Shown here in pieces: positions 11,304-22,900 of a stretch of DNA of 64,000 nucleotides. The stretch's first letter is position 1. Each line of letters starts with the position of its first letter. The stretch is taken from NCBI RefSeq assembly GCF_001949145.1, contig NW_019091416.1, positions 3,317,055 through 3,381,054 on the forward strand. The letters run 5' to 3'. The stretch comes from Acanthaster planci (Eukaryota > Echinodermata > Asteroidea > Valvatida > Acanthasteridae). Position numbers and translations under genes: made by a program. Below the pieces are notes generated by a model, which saw only the letters and a program-made list of their open reading frames with translations, ran no database searches and was not told the origin of the DNA.

Positions 11304-14300
11304 TTACTTTTTCATGACCTGTATGACATCTTCGTGGCTCATGATATGTTGGAGACCGACTCGTTGAGGGCTGTACTTGACACTGCAGCCCTGTCAAAAG
11401 GTAAAAAAAAAAAAAAAAGAGAGTGAATCTGGAGTCACCGTATGGTGAGTTCTGATTACATTATAACATAACCTCACCGTCCCCAAAGAGAACCATTTGA
11501 AGGCCACTGCGGATGTCGCTGCTCTACATGCAAACACACTCTTCCCAAATTGTTTTGTGGTTCCTTCAGTGAATGCTAAAATGGAGTGCTTGGCCATTGA
11601 GATCTTCATGAGTATCAGCGTAATGAAGATCTCGTGGGTCATTCTTGAGGTGGTGGGTTCGAGTCCAGCCAGTGGCTTTGGTAGTGCTTGGACAGGGCAG
11701 ACTATCGTAGAATGTTTCTGTCCACCTGAAGAGTACATGGGTACCAGAGACGGCAGGTGTGGGACTATACTTGAGTAAGCCTGTACATCATCACGGCAGC
11801 TTCGAACTTCAATGGATTTTGATATGTTGATCTCAATTAACAGAATTCTTTTCAGGTTTTTTCAACAGTAGAGTTGCGGACCAACATTTGATGAGCTAAT
11901 ATTCGATCCGCACAGTCTTGAAACCGTTTTTTATCTTTTTCCAGCATCTAAGGAAGGATATCATTTTAGAGCACATCTTGAAAACGCTTGCCGGGGGCGT
12001 CACAATAACCTACCCAAACGAGAGCGTACTTGAAGTTGCTGACCAGAGTTCTGTGTATAGCATGGCACTGCAGTTGGGGAAAAAAAAAAATCAGTCGGGA
12101 ATAACTGCAGAAATAAACAGGAGGTGCAAACCAGAAAACTGACTAGTTTGCCCCACAAGTCTTGACCTACTCGCTCAGTCACAATGATCAGAAAACAACA
12201 ACCATGCATGCAGCTTTCCCTTTCCCACCTAATATTCAAGCTGTGCCACAGTTTGTTATGGCTGTCTGGTAGTGTTGCTCCACTGCCAGTGACTTCTACA
12301 AATCCCACCAGAAATCACATTACGTTTATTACACGCTATGTGGGCTACCAAAGAATGAAAAAGACCACACCATGTGTTGGCTGTCGTTCCATCGTGAGAT
12401 TTTTCTTAAACTTTACGTTACAACCATGACTTCTAGATATCTTTTTTTTTGTTTAAATATCTTTGTAATGTTTGGTAAAAGTGCACAGAAAATTCAGGGG
12501 ATGAGAGGGATGTTTGATGTTCCCGAATGTTCGGTATAGCGTTGGTCACAGCAGTGTTCCACTGTTGAGCAGGATTGTACAGAGGTTGTGTTGCTGGGGA
12601 GAATTCATTGTGGACATGAAAGAGTGCTCACTTACGACATGTTCAACTGTGCATCCTCTTCTCATGATGATTCCACTTTCAAAATCTGGCCTCTCTGAAA
12701 ACAGGGGGGGGGGAAACACTTTTTTAAAAAGAAAATCTATGCCGATGCAAAGTGCAGCAGAGAGAGGAAGAGTACAAGTCAGGAATGTGAAGTCTTAGGC
12801 CCAATTTCACAGTGCCACTTAGTACACAATTTGACACGAACAGAAGTTTGACGTATTTATTGGAGACGCAAGTGAGCACAACCAATGGAAATCAACTGTC
12901 AGCACAACCACGCTGAGCAAGGCCACGAAAAAGTACAGTTTAATTTGGTGCCATAGTAAACATGACTTTCTGCTAGCTGTAAAGTACTGCCATGAGCTTG
13001 GTCCCTGGTCAACCACCACAGACTGTTATTAGTATAATTTATTTTTGGTAATGACACCAAAGGGTTCCTAAAAAGCACCCCAGGCACTGGAGCTCGCAAG
13101 CCTGAAGAAACCTGTCGAGAGGATACAGTGAGAAGCAGTTACAGTTTTAGAGGTGGGAGGAAGACTACAGAGGCATATTCTGGGTACAACCCACGAAATC
13201 AGGTAGGCTTAAGCCAAGTCCAGAGTTCTCATGAATGTTTAAACTTTGGCAAGTGGTTCATGGTCTGATAGAAAGTGCAAAGACAGGGAGTTCTACGCAG
13301 CCTTAGAACGGAGGTGTATATCACAGGGAAAGTTGTGACGTGAGTTTGTTAATGGTGCCATTTTGTTTCTGAAATGATTGCCTTCTGTGGAAGGGCTACA
13401 AATGGCAAAGGACACATCACGTTGGGCGGCTGGTTGATTGCTGTGTAAACACACACCCAATATGCCAAAATGGAGGGCACTTTCTTGGAAGCCTACGGAG
13501 ACAAGATGGCCGCTAATATGAAGATATTGCAACTTTCTCAGCACACTGCCCTGCCTCAGAAGAGTGTTATGAAGGACACATTGCTCATCTATTTCTAAGG
13601 ATGGGTTTGCATCTGGGAGACCACCGAGCTTGCAGGGATCGGCAGGAAGTCATGGGTTCGAGTCTCACCCGTGTACATATGGTTTTTTTTTTCACAAGCA
13701 TCCTGGGGAAACAGTGAGTATACGGAGTTACAATATACGCCGGGCAGGGCAAAAAAGCCCCAAATTACATATTGCTCATCCACACTATCCTCAGAAAGGT
13801 CCCAGTGATTTGACTTTGAACAAACAAAACAGCTGCACTTTGTCAAGGAGTGCGTAACACCATGATTGTTAAGAACTGGATTTTGGAAAGCTCTCTAAAT
13901 GACCCCAATGGTGAAAAATAAGTTTTTGTTTACCTGACGTTAGCTAACAACAGAGGTTGCGCACGGGTGCCATCTTTCTATTAACTGCTTTTGTTATGAA
14001 CGGATAGCACAGACGGACTGCTCATGTGTATCCCTGTGGGTCACGAGGGACAAAAACTCTTACTGGAAAAAATGGCTGCCCTGTTACAACTTCTATATGC
14101 CTAGTGCCTGGGGATATTTGACTCTTAGACTATTCGGCACAACTCTTATCACACAGTAACGACTCACCTCCTCTCCTCTTGGTGTAGATGCAGATGAGGC
14201 TGAGATATTCCCAGACTTTTTCCAGCAGATAGTCCAGGTTGAGTTTCATCTCACAGCTGATGACCACGCTGTGAGGCTGATGGGCGATCCGGTCCACCTC

Positions 14301-17300
14301 CTCAATGGAGGTCTGATCGATCTTGTTATACACCTGTGCAACATCGGGGTTCGGGAAAACAAGGTTCCAGAATTTCAGGGTAGGAATGGAGTCTAGTCAC
14401 AAGTCCAGTCACGAGTTATGAGTAACAAGATCACGAAGGAAAGCTTTTGCCGCAGTTCACTTGAACAGTTTGTGACTTGCGACCAGATGACAAGTGGAAG
14501 ACTTGAAGGGACTTGTGATGGACTTCACTACACTGCAGGAGACTACCTGTGCATTTCTAGGCCTTGAACGCAGACCCAAGTCTGATACATTTACATGTAT
14601 TTATAAAATCTTTACACGCTGGGACTTTTCACTTGGAACCTTCTCCAATCCTCCAAAATCCAGTACTACAGAAGAATCTACTGGTTCATTCTTCACACAG
14701 TAAAAATTACAGGGGCATCTGTCTGTTGGTTATACCTTCCAGCTCTGTCAAAAGCATCCTGATAAATTTTGAGAGTTCTAGGAAGTTAACAGGTCCCGCT
14801 TCACTGCAGACACGTGTAACACTGATAGTTTGATTTTAAAGCACACAAACAGAACTGTTTTCTTACTTACATATATACAAGGCAGGTATATCCTGTTGCC
14901 TACAACGACATCGATGAACTCATCAGGCGTGCAATCTTCCCTGAACAGAACCTCGGCATTGAAAATTTCTGGAGGCAAGACTAAGGAAAAGCCTCGTGCA
15001 AAGATTTATAACTGTGCTAGTGGATTGTTTGAATGGCCTTAAAAACTGCCAAGACTTTGTCAGGATATCCGCTTCAAGCATGAAAGAAAGATGATGTGCT
15101 ATCGCACAGCAGCAGTCTCCCTTAGGTGTGTGTGTGTACCAGTGTTGCAGTCGAGACCGCTTAAGACAATCGCAAGACCACACGAGACCAACACTTGACC
15201 AACACAAGACCTCCAGTCTGAATTCAAGCCAAAAGCGCTTCAAATGAACTGCAACAAAAGCATTCCTTAGCCATTGTTCACACTGTCACTTGTGAATGGT
15301 CTTGTGAATAGTCTCGTGCATTGTCTTGAGTCTGGTCTTGTGATGGTCTCGACTACAATACTGGTGTGTGCAGGCCAAGGGCGGATCCAGTCCCAAAGTT
15401 TTTCGGGGGGGAGGCAAACAAGTAAACAGTGCCCCCTGGTGCACTTTTCCATTAAATGATTGCACCAGTCACAATTAAGCAGTTGCTCAAACAGTTTCTT
15501 GAAGAAAATGGCTCTTTCCATACAAAACCACCTCCATTTAAGACACTTAATGCGTTAACTCTCTGATGTAAAAAATTTGCTCATCGTTTTTTTTGGGGGG
15601 GGGGCATGGCCCCCAATTGGCCCCCCCCTCCGGATCCACCCTCATTGAAGGCTCATGCACATTTGGCAAGGGGCATGCTGAGCACATGCATCTAACTTTC
15701 TGCTGGAATGTATAGTCTTCACCTATGCACTGGGTGTCTAGTGTCCAGAGACGGTCCCCAACAGCCTCTCTTTACTTTAAGAGGGGTGCAAACACTCCTA
15801 CACAGGGTGGATAGGACTCCAGCATCTCATCAACAGAGATACAATTTGTGTAGCTTTCTCTTTATGTTGTGTTTTCCGAGTAGGCATTGGTAATAAAGGG
15901 AACTATCCGAGAGCAATGCAAATTAATGACAATCAAACTGATGTCAATCAAAGAACCTGCCTTGCTGTTGGAAGAATGGTACATAGATTCCAGGTTTCTT
16001 TCTCCATCAGTTTAAGAGTTTCATACGAGTAAATCTATAAAACATAAAATCATTTCCAACTGGTAGAGTCATGTGATGAGGTGTATCTCTGGCCACATTT
16101 GGCAGTGTAGGGATAGGATACTGTATTCGTGTAGGATCATCTGGACGAGTTTCTCGTTGCACCGGGTGAGCGTTAGTGTGGAGTTGAAGGACAAGCCCCC
16201 AGCTTTTTTTATCTAAGACCAAAGTGGAGAGGAAAAAAAAATGTTTCTCAGTACTGCTTATTCTATGGCATCTTTTGAATGGCTGAGGTCGCTGCAAGCC
16301 ACTTCTTTTGAGTTGAGTCACTTTTGAAATTAAGGCGTCCAAAATAATCCAGTGTAAATCCAGTGTAAATCCAGTGTAAATCCAGTGTAAATCCAGTGTA
16401 AATCCAATGTCCATTTTCACCAGGATGCTAGCTCTCTCAACTCTGAAACCAAATTACTGAAATAAAATCCTTAATCCTCACTTCGTGGGATCCCATCACA
16501 TGCGGACATTTTACTTTGAGGTTTACTGTTTACGTTTCTATACTGACTCGTAGTAAAGAATGCATACAAAGAGAAACTCACAAGTTTCTAAGAAGCTAGA
16601 GACATTCAGTCAACCGCTCCACGCATCTGGAAACCAACGTTCCCAGGTTGAAAGGCAAATTCTGCTTAATGTAACTCTCACAGGGTATCATCAAGCCGCG
16701 TGTTTAATAACTACAACTCAGTTTTTTTTTCCCTTCCAATACATCCCGTCCAATTCTCCAAAACCTTGTGACGCATTTCGTCGGTATCCTTCCGGATCAG
16801 GGTTAAAATCCTATCTTACCTTGAAGTATATATTTGGTTTGGGTTTGTTTAATCTCAGGCCAACACTTTCCAGCTCTTTTGTCAACAGTTCTCTGAAGAA
16901 AAATAGAGAAAATATCAATCAAAATGCAACCAAAAATCACCACAGATCTGTCCGCTGGCCATGTGGTATTGGACATTGAACATCTCATGCAAACTAATAA
17001 TCAAGAATACCGGCCGACTGACCAACCTTTGGACATCTCCTTTGTTAGCATCTAACATCATAATGACCACGTCAGCTGTCCTGGCCACGGCGATGACTTG
17101 ACGACCCCTCCCCTTGCCTGTTGGAAAACAGCAGAAAACTGTTGAGACCTACTCAGCTACAGACAAAACAACAGGGATGCATGGTAACCGATCAGCTGTG
17201 AGTTCAGGTGGACGATAGGTCATGACCTCACATGAAGCCCTTCACCTTAATCTTCTGGGTGGCAACATAAAAGCCATGAGTTGGAAGACCATGCCCAAAA

Positions 17301-19826
17301 GTTCACTAACTACAATGCGATGCAGACTCATGAAAAAAAAGCAGAAACATTTCTTGATTCCGAATGGCACATTGACAAGTTTATTCAAACAAGCACCAGT
17401 CTGAAACAATAGGAATTGAAAGCAGCAAGACCTTAGTCTATGCCACTACAGCACCTTTCTTTGGAGGAGGAAAGGTTCTTTCATGGATGAGACAGGGTCC
17501 CATGTTGCCTCCCCCCTCCTAGAAACCAGGATACCCTGGTACCCAGATAAAACTCTTGATTCACCCTGTGAAGCTCCTTCAATAATTCCTGGCAGATCCA
17601 GCAGCTGGATGTTGGCTCCATTGTACTAGAATCAGAAACAAAACAAGACAGTAATGAGCGACATTCCAGCCAATTCAAGCACTTAAAACTTGAGGGTGCT
17701 GTGGGCTACACATGAGAACCAAATTGGGGGCAAAGATTTCCCTAGTGGGGGTAGGCACGAAAAAGTTTGTGCCCATGGTCAATTGACCGACCCATGAGGT
17801 CCTGCCTAAAGAACCACCTGGGATCCTGAACTCACCTCAACGACCCCTGGTATGCAGGTCAATGTGGTGAAGGCATAGGCTGCAGACTCGCTGTGTGTCC
17901 TGGTTAGTGTGTTCAAAAGAGTGGACTGCAGTAAACAAGATTGTAAATACACACAATAAATGGTCAGAAAGGCTAAAAGACAAAGTACAACTGAAGTGCA
18001 AACTCTTTAAGAAGCACTACGTAAGCACACTGTGTCAGTTTTACAGGTTGTGGGGTAATGATAAATCTTATTTTATATTCCGGATAAAAATGATGACAGA
18101 CATAGCATATTGTCAGAACTGTCAGGTACCCTCTGCTTCTTTTGAAAAACACACATACAAACTATATATTTTGCATGGTGTAACCGCAAACCTATTACTT
18201 AACTTAGAAATGGTTTATTTTATAGTCAAATCAATATTAAGGTAAAGTGTCTTACAAAAGGAAAGAAACCCCAAAAGACACTACAAATGCACGTCAGAAA
18301 TGTTTTCAAAAGTTTTCTTCCTTTTCTCTTGTCTTGCTTTGTCTAAAATAATGCAAAAAAAACCCCATTTTATTGATAAATGACCGCATAAAAGTACACG
18401 CAAACTAGCACTTGCCTTGCCAACGGATGGGAAGCCAATAAGTGCAACCCTGGCATCTCCAGATTTCATCACATCAAATCCTTCTCCCTAGCAGACACAG
18501 ACAATGTCAATGTGTAAATATTGGGTTGGCAACAGAGGTCAGGTGGCATTCATTTCAAAATGAAATGAACAACCAAGTTTAAAGGGTACTAGTCACTTAT
18601 CCAATGAACCTTTTTACACCATATTTCAACTAAAATAGACACATTTTTTTTCTTTTTTTGTTTTCAATTTTACATTTTCCCCCAAATTCCCCAAAACAAG
18701 ACTTAAGGGCTGCACTGTCAAAATTGGGTAGGTAGAAAAACAGGAAGCACAAATATCTTTTGGCCTTTGCTGATCCATGTTTGGCCTGGATTTAACCCAC
18801 AAGCGTCCCTATGTACAGGTGTTACTCTTACAAGGAATTCTGGTATAACTGAGTAGATCCTCCCAGCAAATAATACATGTACATCATGGAATTCAAAATG
18901 GTGTCATTTGCATTTAAGTTTATAAAAAAAACCAGTACTCCAGCATATTTGGCAAAGGAGTTTCAAGTTCAAATTATGGGTCAGTTTTTGTCCAAGTACG
19001 ATCAAAGATCAAGAATCTTGCATAAGGAAGAAAGGTTGGTGCAAAGTGCTTACCTTAGCTCCGCTTTTGGTGGTTGGTTCAATCAACTGTGACCGATACT
19101 TGGCAAGTTTTGCCTTCAGCAGACCCAGATGGTACTCAGTGGCTAAAATAAAAATAAAATGAAAAGGAAAAAAATGAAGTACATGTGTACAACTGTTGTG
19201 AAGATCATTTCAATGTTATCAACTTCGTCAAAACCAATAGGCTATCCTCAACATTGACAATATTTTTTTGTTCAAAGATCTGGAAACAATTGCCACTCTC
19301 TGTATGTACATGTAGTTGAAACTTAAATGTTAACCTACCTTTAACAGAGTTAACTTGTTAGCCTGATTAATTGACCTACATGAAACAGCAAGTCTTAGAA
19401 TGCCAACTGGGAGAATCAGATGCTCACGTGTACTGGCTTTGTCGGTGATTGGTCAGTGTGACCCCCAGTGCGCCGCAGCCAACTGCCATTTCAACCAGCC
19501 TGGCTAAGAATTGCACACATGTACGGAAAGTGGCTGTAGCCAATTTCCATGTCTTGTGTATTGATCGCAGCCGTAGTCAACGATTTGGATTTAAAAATTT
19601 AAAAATGGGCGTCAAACTCACAGCTTCATAATTTAATAATTTTCTTATGACGGCACATTTTCACGAAATTGATGCAGTGCTCTCGCAAATGGTAAACACT
19701 ACGGAGCTGAGCACACGCAGCCAAAACGACATCACGAGGCATGGCAGCGTGCCCAATCCTACCTTTATTCTTCTGGGTCCTGCCGATTTCTTTTTCAACC
19801 TCTGCTATCTTCTCTAAAATCCCCAT
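11304..19826 (-). CDS. DRG2: DRG2, developmentally regulated GTP-binding protein 2 (13 coding exons)
   Basis: DRG2 is a cytosolic Obg/DRG-type GTPase that partners RWDD1/DFRP2 and associates with translation. Exons in transcript order: 19763-19826, 19054-19142, 18416-18487, 17836-17925, 17565-17625, 17027-17117, 16820-16892, 16122-16212, 14871-14968, 14168-14333, 12636-12694, 12014-12067, 11304-11390. They sum to 1095 nt, giving 364 residues plus stop, the same length as human DRG2. The N-terminus begins [15 protein letters not shown]1 is GFPSVGKS at 69-76, G3 is DLPG at 115-118 and G4 is NKID at 246-249. The C-terminal TGS region follows from about 290 and ends in [15 protein letters not shown] and [10 protein letters not shown] are DRG2-type, not DRG1. 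Introns follow GT-AG except intron 3, which starts with GC. The gene looks intact and functional. It is tail-to-tail with TMEM11. Confidence 0.97.
11587..11780 (+). repeat. tRNA-type SINE candidate in a DRG2 intron
   Basis: A perfect RNA polymerase III B-box match, GGTTCGAGTCC, is at 11656-11666. About 50-60 bases upstream there is an A-box-like TGGCCATTGAG. This is the layout of a tRNA-derived SINE. The element lies in the last DRG2 intron, opposite to the gene. Its boundaries are approximate and no target duplication was identified. Confidence 0.4.
13025..13205 (+). repeat. Dispersed repeat, intact copy
   Basis: Clearly similar to 56525-56905. Shared landmarks are TGGTAATGA, an ACCCCAGGCACT block, GAGAAG..TTACAG and GGTGGGAGGAA, then a CACGAAATCAG block. 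This copy is uninterrupted and so shows where the other copy was broken by a later insertion. The family is not recognised. Confidence 0.6.
13600..13760 (+). repeat. Second tRNA-type SINE candidate
   Basis: A B-box-like GGTTCGAGTCT is at 13655-13665, preceded by a tRNA-like arm sequence and followed at about 25 bases by a T-run. It lies in a DRG2 intron in antisense orientation. It is not obviously the same family as the candidate near 11.66 kb. It could equally be a lone degenerate tRNA pseudogene. Confidence 0.35.
14377..14535. mobile_element. Degenerate foldback element, GTCACAAGTCC family
   Basis: The ends are imperfect inverted repeats: AGTCTAGTCACAAGTCC on the left and GGACTTGTGATGGACTT on the right, near a terminal CACTG. 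The right end resembles that of the hAT-like element at 15140-15363, so this is probably an older, more diverged relative. It lies in a DRG2 intron. Confidence 0.4.
15140..15363. mobile_element. hAT-like MITE 1
   Basis: A 224-bp element with inverted ends: CAGTGTTGCAGTCGAGACC on the left, and CAGTATTGTAGTCGAGACC when the right end is reversed. Its interior is full of GTCTTG and CAAGAC words. It is flanked by 8-bp direct repeats GTGTGTAC and GTGTGTGC (7 of 8 match), the target size of hAT transposons. There is no coding capacity. It sits in DRG2 intron 8. Confidence 0.7.
15376..15644. mobile_element. hAT-like MITE 2
   Basis: A 269-bp element starting CAAGGGCGGATCC and ending with the reverse of TGAGGGTGGATCC, with G-runs and C-runs inside. 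Flanks GTGCAGGC and TTGAAGGC match at 6 of 8 positions, a decayed 8-bp target duplication. It begins only 12 bases after MITE 1. Confidence 0.6.
16346..16410. repeat. 11-bp minisatellite
   Basis: Five perfect tandem units of AATCCAGTGTA followed by one variant unit (AATCCAATGT). It lies in DRG2 intron 7, about 130 bases upstream of the exon at 16122-16212 on the coding strand. Confidence 0.95.
18414..18415 (-). other. Non-canonical GC splice donor of DRG2 intron 3
   Basis: On the coding strand the junction reads AAG then GCAAGT, the exact consensus for GC-AG introns. The acceptor after it (TTTACTGCAG) is normal. The two exons join in frame inside the P-loop, between Lys75 and Ser76. No GT close by would keep the frame and the invariant GKS. 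Confidence 0.85.
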
Positions 19827-19960
19827 GATTAAAATTCTGATGGCCGTGGCTTCTCGAAAATGAAAAGACAGAAGTCACAGCGAGACTTCGCCAGCGTGCA
19901 GTAGCGCGATCAACTAGAAACTACGCCGGAAATTAGACTTGACTAAGCTGACGACTAGGC
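19827..19960 (-). promoter_or_regulatory. DRG2 5' UTR and core promoter region
   Basis: This is the sequence just upstream of the DRG2 start codon. An ETS-type site (CCGGAA, 19926-19931) lies about 100 bases upstream of the ATG, a common feature of housekeeping promoters. No TATA box is apparent. The transcription start is not placed. Confidence 0.4.
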
Positions 19961-22900
19961 CTATTTTTTCTTTTTCTTGGTGCACATTTGACTTGTTGAA
20001 GTTTACTAATGACCACCTCGTCTACGTCTGGCCAGAAAATGAAGTTGGGAATTTGTACAATACACTCGCAAATGGTACAGGTTATTTACATGGATTATTT
20101 CTAGATAAATAAAATCGTTAGGGTGATTCTTTTGTTGTCATTATAAAAGTCTTAGTTTTCTTCGGCATGAATATCAAAGCATTAATCCCAATCGGCATGG
20201 CCGGGGGAGGGGACTAATTTCCTAAGTTGGATTCAGGGTCACGATGCGATGGTACGTGTAAAATGAAAATGCAAATTTAGTCTCATGAATTCTACACGTA
20301 GGACTTAAGGACTTAACAAAGACAGCCTGCATATCAGCTTATCAACACCTGGGGAAAAAAAGTCGTTTATTTCAAATGAGTATCTGCTTGTCCCTTGTAG
20401 CAACAATTATAAAATGACAATAAATCTGGGCGGTCTCCAAAAAAAGACAAGTGGGTCGAGACGCAAAACATTTTGTATATTAAGTTTCTAAAAAAAATTT
20501 CGTTCGGTAATTTTTTTTAAGCGAATGAATTGTAGCGGTATGAAGTGTCACCTCAAGCATTCCGTAAAATCGAATGCAACGGGATTTAGCATAAACAATG
20601 CCAACAACAACAGACTTTTTCAGCCAATGAGATTTTGCGTTGATTATCGTCTGCGCAGCTGTGCCGTCAGCAATTTTCCTTGATCGGCATCTAGCGCGCT
20701 ATGCGTAAACTGAGCTTAGCGCGACGGGTCCACGGACTGCATGCAGTCGACTACTAGTTGCTGTATCGTGGTGGTATTGTTCATGAGTTGCTATGAATAT
20801 GACTACTGAGTGACTTACTTCTCCGATGCACAGATGGATTTGGGTATATGACAGTGTGAAACGTAAGTTTTGTTATTCAGAAGTGTTTTTGGAACCGTAC
20901 AACTGAACTTCAGTTAGCTACTCTTCAAGCAAAGTTTATTGTTGTGCAGGCATGCAGGTACTTCGTAGGTTAAATGGTGGCCCAGATTGAACGCCGTTAA
21001 AGGAGTCCACCTCAGGGCGAGGTAAAATGTTGTATGATTCTATGTCATGCCATGGGCATATTATTACGTCGCACAGGAGTGTAAGCTGGTTTGGCTTGGG
21101 GGGGGGTGAAATTTTAAAGAAAACAGAACGCCAACTTCCAGCATTTAAACGAGGAAGGTAAGTGCGCGCGTGAAAAGCAGATTGCCCCAGATACATGTAT
21201 TTGCTATTTTACTTTTCGGTCATCGGGTATCAAAAACCCACGTACTTTCACCTTAATAAAATAACGTACTGCTGTGTGGTTTAAAAAATAAAAATTATGA
21301 ACACCTTAAGCGGAACTCCCTTCTGTTGAGGGGTGCCTCCGCACCCCACCTATATGCCCTTGTCGCAATGCCTAGCTAACATATTTTGAAGCATAACACT
21401 GGTTGCATAAAATCATAGGCTACCGGTAGAGCTTGTATCTATGATCAAAAATAGAAATTTTAGTCAGATGATTTTATGTTTCTGGTCCGGTGAGAACAGT
21501 TTGGAATAGCTACTTCCAAGGCAGTTTGCTTGCTCATTCATTCATATCCCGGATCGATGATTTTAGGTTTAGCCGAAATTTTCCTAGTACCGAAATTTTG
21601 AAACCCGCGAGCCCCAGATGAACATAGAGGCCTCTAGGCACACGTCCACAGTTGGGAATAGTGTATGATCGTGGCCATCCATCACATGTTACTGCATGCC
21701 CGCCCTTTGCCGAATGTTGGTTTGTTCAAAGTGAAGAGCGCCCTCCTTGTTTTCGATTTACTTGACCACTTACATTACAGTGTCGATGAGTGCAGTGTAA
21801 TTTTTCTTTGCATCGACTTTTCTCAGTGCCCTATGCGCTGTCCACACTCTCATCAATGATTCAAGACTTGCTGTAACCTGAAGGATGGTTTTGTGATAAG
21901 GGCTTTGAGGTGTCTAGTACGCCAGAGTGATCTCGGAATGACCGTTGTTCCAGGGAGTTCAATTTTCTTTGCATGCAAACTTTCGCAAGAGCTATAGGAG
22001 ACTAAATCAAAAATGCAGGTGCGACATAATCTACTGGGATTTTGTTCACAACAAAAGCTGATTTGAGTCGTAATTCAATTGACCCAACGGCTGGTCAAGT
22101 CATAACGTTTCCCAACACCTTTGTGAAATTTCGCATGGCCCCTGGCTGCATTCTGAGAGGGCCCATGAGTACGTGTAATGGGGGAACCGGACATGTCATG
22201 ACCTCAGTGAGTTTACGGGGTAATGACAAATAAAATCAAATTAGTTCATCACGGAACATGTCACGTCAAGACAGGAAACAAAAGGCATTGACGGTCTTCA
22301 ACAATAAATGAATTCCGATAGATGTGTTCGTGCCCCTTATCGCATAGCACCAGACTTACTTCGAAAATTGCATAAATACGGGTGTGAAACTCAGGTGGGG
22401 AAAGGCCAAAGACTGTGACAAACCACCTTTATCATTGTACCTCGATTTCTAAAATGAGACTCGTTAGTTCAGTGCAAGACCCAGCCCCCATGATGATGTA
22501 CATAGTGTGTCAGCTGAAACAAAATCAGCACTCGGACATTCGAATCAGGCACCAGACTGTCTGGCGCAGTCATGCAGTGAATTACAGTCAGCTTATGTTA
22601 CCTCCAGATGTAGGCTTCACCGACTGCGTATTTCCACCGCCATTTTGTGCCGCTGAAAGCGGAATAAATCACTGACATTTAAAGCGGGCTCATCGGGAGA
22701 CGAGGATTGAAGATGCAAAATTGTATAAGTCATACTACAGAAGAGACCATTTTCGTCACGAAAATAAGCCTTTCAGAACTGGGCATGTGCTGACTTCTCG
22801 TGCATAAATTACTTCATTATCAATGTTGGAGCAAATTCTTGGATCACTTTTCATGATTTTACGATATAGGCCCCCATTCACTAAAACTGTGCGTGTTGGT

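Noticed and set aside
11461-11580. Sequence resembling a DRG2 exon (reverse strand FKWFSLGT next to a GGTGAG donor)
   Set aside because: At first it looked like a frame-damaged copy of the FKYALVWG exon. The true exon is intact at 12014-12067, and this stretch gives no collinear match.
16007-16420. 137-codon minus-strand open frame
   Set aside because: Its first part is the translated 11-bp minisatellite; further on it overlaps the DRG2 exon at 16122-16212, which uses a different frame.
20700-20866. Untranslated first exon ending at the GTAAGT near 20862
   Set aside because: A single good donor is not enough; no acceptor, start codon or promoter element ties it to a gene.
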